The notes below the pieces were generated by a model. It saw only the letters and a list, made by a program, of their open reading frames with translations, ran no database searches and was not told the origin of the DNA. A stretch of 64,000 bases of DNA from JAHEEL01 sp963715255 (GTDB lineage: Bacteria; Actinomycetota; Acidimicrobiia; Spongiisociales; UBA5794), in the NCBI GenBank assembly GCA_963715255.1, contig CAVQRN010000002.1, positions 496,001 through 560,000 on the forward strand, in the 5' to 3' direction. A program made the position numbers and the translations under genes. How positions within the stretch are numbered: position 1 is the first letter of the stretch; each line of letters opens with the position of its first letter. Positions 59,921 through 64,000 of the stretch are shown one piece after another.

Positions 59921-62500
59921 TCAGACGAGATCCTGTTCTCGAGCGAGCGCTGCAGCTTCCTTCCGTGACGAGACGCCCAGTTTCGTAAGGAGAGCGGACA
60001 CGTGATGGTCGACCGTCTTGGGCGATACGAAGAGCCGTTCGGCAATGTCGGTATTGGTCAGCCCGCTGGCCACAAGTTCGAGAACTTCGACTTGTCTCGG
60101 GGTGAGACCTGCTGGATGCGACCGGGTCTCCTTTCTTGGGCCTCGCGGAACGCCTTGGATGCCCATTCGGCGGAGTCGTCGACGCAGCTTCGCGGCCGCC
60201 GGGGTCGCTTCCAGTCCATCGAGGATGTCGAGGGCCTCGAGGAGACGCGGCGGGTCTTCGCTGTCCATGAGTGCGATCGCCTGCTCATATCCACAGCCGA
60301 TTTGAGCCCACGCGTCCGCTGCTTCTCGCCAGCTTCCGGCGATCTGCCGGGCGTAGGGCGTCTCTGGTCCTTGAAGCGGATCGGTGGTGCCGGTTGCGCG
60401 CCACATCCAGAAGGCGAGCTCATCGGTGATCCACGGCTGTCGCGCGGTCAAGGCGAGTTGGTACGCATCGGCGATCGCAGAGCCGATTCCCTGCAAATCG
60501 TCACGCAGCCAGGCCAGTTCGGCTCGAGCCGCTGCCACCGGAGCGATCCTTTGGAGTTCGCCCGTCGGTTCGGCGAGCCGCCAGGCTTCTTCGAGCGTCT
60601 TCTCGACTTCTGGTTCACCACGGCGGACGTACAGCCTGGCCAAGGTCGCGAGGGCGGGCATGTTCGTGATCCCGGGTTCCTCCGGCCGGCCGAGCACCCA
60701 GAGAGCATCCCTCTCGGCCTGCGACCAATGACCGCGCTCGAAACCCAAGCGGGCGCGTTCCGCGGTTATGTAGTAGATGGACCCTGCAAGCTCCCGATTC
60801 CAGGCATAGGCGAGCCCCTCGTCGATGTAGCGCTCTGCTTTGTCGTACTGGCGGTAGTCGAGGGCGGTCCAGACGAGGTTGGCGTACGCCCGGCCGGCGT
60901 GGTCATCGAACTGTTCCCTGACCGAGATTTCGAGGCTTTCTTCGAGGAGGGCATATCCCTCCATGTCGCCAACGCGCAATCTCGTGCTGCCGAGGTTGTT
61001 CAGCGCGTGGGCGAGTGTGTCCTGATCATCGAGCTCTCGCGCCACGGTGATCGCCTTCGTCGCCCATGCCTCGGCCTCATCGGCTTGCTGGGCAAGCATG
61101 AAGACCTGCGCCAGGTTGCTGTAGGCCATCGCCAGTTCTTTCGATCGACGGACCGAGGTGAGTACCTCGACCGCAGCCAAGCCGGCTTCCACAGCTTTCT
61201 CGCTGTGTCCCAGCCACCAGTGCAGTCGGGAGATCCATCGCAGCACATCCCCTTCTCGGATGGTGACGCCGAGCTCTCGCCACAGCGCGAGCGCCCGTTC
61301 AGCCGCCGCCAGTGCTTTGACTGCTTCGTTCGTGAAGTAGCACTCGATGGCGTAGTCGGCAAACAGCTGTGCTCGGTCCTCGACGGAGAACTCGGTGGCA
61401 TATTCGACGGCGATCTGGAAGTGGGCGAGGGCCTCCCGATGTGCTGCAGCAGCTGATGCTCGTCGCCCTGCCGCTGGGGCGTACCGGGCGATCGCAGCCC
61501 CGTCGGAGGCTTGGCGGGCATGGTGAACGATCCGGGCGATATCCGCGTTCCGGCTCGCAAGGACCTCGATCGCAAATACATTCAATGCTCGGCGCCGCGA
61601 AGGCGTCAGCGACCCCTCCATGGCACCGCGCACAAGCTCGTGGCGATACCACGCGGCTGTACCGTCGAACTCGATGAGTCCGCGCTGGCGGCATTCATCG
61701 AGCGCATCTGATCCGTACTCAGGAAACGCCTCGAGTAACCAGCGCTCGGTCTGACCCGGCACAACCGAGACCAAGTCGGCTACTGCCCGGCCGGTCGCTG
61801 ACAAACGTGAGGCTCGGGTTCGAACTGCGTCACGAACGTTGATGGGTACATCGCCACCGGGAGCCATCAGCGCCTCGGTAACGAGGAACGGGTTCCCCCG
61901 AGTCTTGATGAACAGACCTTCGACGGAGCCCGCGTATCCGGCTGCGGCCTCCTCAACCGCCGCCATCGACAGCGGCGCCAGATGGATTCGATGCACCGCG
62001 GAGGCCGGCAGGTCTCCGACGACGAGCATCAGGGGATGGTCGTCCGGCACTTCCTCGTCGCGATACGTGAGGATCAGCATCGCCGGGACTCGGTCAATGC
62101 GCCGACCCAGGAACTTGAGAACATCGAGGGTGGCTCCGTCGGCCCAATGGACATCCTCGACGATCACACCGGTCGGGCGACTTCCGTCGGCAAGCACATC
62201 GAGGACCGCGTCGAAGACTTTGCCACGCGTCCCTTCACCTACCGCGTCCTTCAGGACACCGTCCACTTGGATCGCTATGTCGTGGAATGGTCCGAGCGTC
62301 CGCGGGGTCGAGAGGTCGTCGCACACGCCCCACAGGATGCGGGCATCGTCACGGTGGTTGTGAGAAAACGATTGCACCAATCGGGTCTTGCCGATACCCG
62401 CTTCGCCACCGACGAGGACAACGGAGCCGGAACTACGCCCGGCGTCCTTGAGCGCGTTGTCCAGAACCTCAAGATCTGCCGCTCGTTCGAGAAGGTCCAC
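59921..62500 (-). CDS. LuxR-family regulator with AAA ATPase and TPR region (LAL type)
   Basis: 859 residues from GTG 62500. VVLVGGEAGIGKTRLVQSF is Walker A and GVIVEDVHWADGATLDVL Walker B of the AAA-type module. A long helical/TPR region follows (AAAERALALWRELGVTIREG and repeats), then at the C-terminus LTPRQVEVLELVASGLTNTD and PKTVDHHVSALLTKLGVSSR, the LuxR helix-turn-helix. Large ATP-dependent activator. The frame stays open to 62647, but the residues beyond 62500 look non-coding and GTG 62500 follows a -10 box by six bases. Confidence 0.9.
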   Translation of the reverse strand: MDLLERAADLEVLDNALKDAGRSSGSVVLVGGEAGIGKTRLVQSFSHNHRDDARILWGVCDDLSTPRTLGPFHDIAIQVDGVLKDAVGEGTRGKVFDAVLDVLADGSRPTGVIVEDVHWADGATLDVLKFLGRRIDRVPAMLILTYRDEEVPDDHPLMLVVGDLPASAVHRIHLAPLSMAAVEEAAAGYAGSVEGLFIKTRGNPFLVTEALMAPGGDVPINVRDAVRTRASRLSATGRAVADLVSVVPGQTERWLLEAFPEYGSDALDECRQRGLIEFDGTAAWYRHELVRGAMEGSLTPSRRRALNVFAIEVLASRNADIARIVHHARQASDGAAIARYAPAAGRRASAAAAHREALAHFQIAVEYATEFSVEDRAQLFADYAIECYFTNEAVKALAAAERALALWRELGVTIREGDVLRWISRLHWWLGHSEKAVEAGLAAVEVLTSVRRSKELAMAYSNLAQVFMLAQQADEAEAWATKAITVARELDDQDTLAHALNNLGSTRLRVGDMEGYALLEESLEISVREQFDDHAGRAYANLVWTALDYRQYDKAERYIDEGLAYAWNRELAGSIYYITAERARLGFERGHWSQAERDALWVLGRPEEPGITNMPALATLARLYVRRGEPEVEKTLEEAWRLAEPTGELQRIAPVAAARAELAWLRDDLQGIGSAIADAYQLALTARQPWITDELAFWMWRATGTTDPLQGPETPYARQIAGSWREAADAWAQIGCGYEQAIALMDSEDPPRLLEALDILDGLEATPAAAKLRRRLRRMGIQGVPRGPRKETRSHPAGLTPRQVEVLELVASGLTNTDIAERLFVSPKTVDHHVSALLTKLGVSSRKEAAALAREQDLV

Positions 62501-62506
62501 ATAGTG

Positions 62507-62512
62507 AGCGTA
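62507..62512 (-). promoter_or_regulatory. Leaderless -10 box for the LAL regulator
   Basis: TACGCT on the minus strand, six bases before GTG 62500. Confidence 0.5.
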
Positions 62513-62763
62513 CTGCGGTCTGCGCGGCGTGTCCCGGCAACGGACTGCTCGGGTTGCCAACGCCGCCAGCCGACCTCGACCGGTAGGTCGTCCGGAACGC
62601 CAACGTACCGCGTGCCTCTTCGAGTCGTGGAGCGATTGGCGCTGCACGTCCCGAGAGGATCGCTGCGGTGCCGATCACCGTGCTGACAGTGAGCCACCAA
62701 TAGGCGCCCAACAGGTCCGTCAGATCCGAAATGGACCACTCCGTGTGGAGGCCTCCGAGGTTC

Positions 62764-62952
62764 TCATACCGCGGTGCGAGGCATCGACGATCGAGGCCTC
62801 CTCACCGTATCGGTGACGGTCAACGGCACCGCGAGACTGCGGCGGCGAAGCCTTCCGGGGAGCCGCAGTGACGCAAACAGCCGCTCAGTTGTTGCTTCAC
62901 GCTGCCGGTCATGCTGGATGGACTCAATCACCTTGTCTTGCATGTAGTACAT
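62764..62952 (-). CDS. Small basic protein, unknown
   Basis: 62 residues from ATG 62952, which has AAGGAGAG six bases upstream. MYYMQDKVIESIQHDRQREA then TTERLFASLRLPGRLRRRSL is helical and basic. Just after its stop the neighbouring frame reads LLGAYWWLTVSTVIGTAAI, a membrane helix, so a frameshift could join the two. Function unknown. Confidence 0.45.
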   Translation of the reverse strand: MYYMQDKVIESIQHDRQREATTERLFASLRLPGRLRRRSLAVPLTVTDTVRRPRSSMPRTAV

Positions 62953-63223
62953 CTGAACTCTCCTTCGTTCTTATGTCTGCTCGAGAAGCTCATCGTCTCT
63001 CAAGAGCCACCGGTTCGCATCGGAACGAACCCCCCATATTGCGCCGGCGGTTACCCATGTTGGGATTCATCAGGTGCCCGGCTGAGGTGTGAACCGCACT
63101 CGTCGGGGACGGTGGAAGGTGATCCGCAGTCCTTGGACGGACGATTTCGGCACGGCAGCGCGCAGTGGAGCACCCGACACGACACAGACATCGACAGCCC
63201 GGCCCTACAGTCGGCGCTCGGCA

Positions 63224-63229
63224 TAGGAT
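63224..63229 (+). promoter_or_regulatory. -10 box for the cyclase gene
   Basis: TAGGAT five bases before ATG 63235. The spacing is the shortest of the set. Confidence 0.35.
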
Positions 63230-63234
63230 TGAGC

Positions 63235-64000
63235 ATGACCTCGACTCCCAGCGGAACCGTGACTTTTCTCTTCACCGACGTTGAAGGCAGCACGCGACGT
63301 TGGGAAGAGCATCAAGCCGCCATGAAGGACGCAATGGCGCGTCACGATGAGATTGTGCGAACGTCGATCGAGTCGGAAGGCGGTGCCGTGTTCACGACCG
63401 TTGGCGATGAGTTCTGTTCGGCATTCTCGTCCCCACACCGTGCTGTCGCTGCTGCACTCGAAACTCAGATGGCATTGAATGCCGAAGTGTGGGGCGAAGT
63501 CGCGCCGTTTCGCGTTCGGATGGCCCTCCACACGGGGAATGCTGACGAGCGGGATGGCGACTACTTCGGACCGCCCCTGAACCGTTGTGCCCGCCTCTTG
63601 TCGATCGGACACGGTGGCCAGATACTGACCTCGGCGACGACCGCCCAGCTTCTGCTCGCCGACTTGCCCGCGAAGGTTCATCTGGACGATTTGGGTGCAC
63701 ACGAGCTCAAGGACCTCGATCGACCCGAGCATGTCTTCCAGATCGTGCACCCGGATCTGCCCTCGGACTTCCCCCCCTTGCGTTCCAGCGGGCCGGTCCT
63801 GGCGACGGCAGAACTTCTGGCGGAAGGGCGGCGTGCGCATGGTGCCCAGCAGTGGGATCTGGCGTACAAGTCGCTGAGTGCGGCGGGTCTGGGCATCGAA
63901 CTGGAATCCGAGGACCTCCAGCGCCTCGGCGAGACCGCCTACTGGACCGGGCGCGGCACCGAGGCGGTGGTAAACAAGGAGAAGGCGTTCGGGAAGCTGG
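63235..64000 (+). CDS. Class III adenylate/guanylate cyclase domain protein, C-terminus off the window
   Basis: 255 residues visible. GTVTFLFTDVEGSTRRWEEH gives the first metal-binding Asp; GGAVFTTVGDEFCSAFSSP contains the second Asp. VRMALHTGNADERDGDYFGP and LNRCARLLSIGHGGQIL complete the catalytic fold by about residue 165. The stretch from 190 (AELLAEGRRAHGAQQWDLAY) starts a TPR-like region typical of cyclase-TPR-LuxR proteins. It faces away from the LAL regulator. The domain is intact, unlike the relic at 43250. Confidence 0.88.
   Translation, partial: MTSTPSGTVTFLFTDVEGSTRRWEEHQAAMKDAMARHDEIVRTSIESEGGAVFTTVGDEFCSAFSSPHRAVAAALETQMALNAEVWGEVAPFRVRMALHTGNADERDGDYFGPPLNRCARLLSIGHGGQILTSATTAQLLLADLPAKVHLDDLGAHELKDLDRPEHVFQIVHPDLPSDFPPLRSSGPVLATAELLAEGRRAHGAQQWDLAYKSLSAAGLGIELESEDLQRLGETAYWTGRGTEAVVNKEKAFGKL

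Noticed and set aside
1..64000. CRISPR array, rRNA gene, transposase or integrase
   Set aside because: No regularly spaced identical repeats, no rRNA-like segment and no transposase or integrase motif (DDE, HUH or Tyr-recombinase) was seen on either strand.

Overview
The window is high-GC bacterial chromosome with dense genes and short intergenic gaps. Actinobacterial origin is the best fit, possibly Acidimicrobiia-like. The grounds are the recC-recB-recD gene order, two LLM-type (probably F420-dependent) oxidoreductases, a deazaflavin-type nitroreductase, frequent GTG/TTG starts, and a strikingly common leaderless promoter layout: a TANNNT -10 box five to nine bases before the start codon, seen for 19 genes. 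The lineage is an inference; there is no rRNA or ribosomal protein gene to fix it.

1-17 kb is a nucleic-acid repair block. RecCBD (minus strand; recD runs off the left edge) is followed by a lipoprotein-type isoaspartyl methyltransferase, a spermidine-synthase-like membrane protein, an archease-RtcB RNA ligase pair, a ThiS/Mut7-C RNase-type protein, a RecQ helicase with a phosphoribosyltransferase-like tail, and a nitrilase. 17-30 kb holds a seven-haem membrane-anchored cytochrome c, a secreted M15-type peptidase with FG-GAP-like repeats, a Bcr/CflA-type exporter, Lon protease, a HAD phosphatase and several very small genes. These include a 50-residue protein ending in CCGNHGEPGC and a leaderless two-peptide unit at 28.6 kb that closes with a hairpin.

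30-48 kb is metabolic and regulatory: an AraC/GyrI regulator, LLM oxidoreductases, a trimethylamine-dehydrogenase-like flavoprotein, an ECF sigma / membrane beta-propeller / SGNH lipoprotein operon, an M28 peptidase, a flavin monooxygenase behind an 11-codon leader, a DUF2652-like cyclase relative and nitroreductases. A nearly identical small zinc-knuckle gene occurs at 22.2 and 32.7 kb.

48-64 kb mixes intact genes (P-loop kinase, DODA-type dioxygenase, MarR, FAD oxidoreductase, hemolysin III, a large LuxR regulator, a partial class III cyclase) with broken ones. A flavin monooxygenase and a TPR-LuxR regulator are split many times, and this part carries degenerate intergenic repeats. A dead copy of the 3' end of the 57.7 kb FAD oxidoreductase gene lies at 45.3 kb.

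Single-base frameshifts interrupt recC, rtcB, mut7C, the M28 peptidase, yceI, the 49-50 kb monooxygenase and the 50-52 kb LuxR gene. Nearly all are insertions, often in short G/C runs, so unpolished sequence is a serious alternative to real decay.
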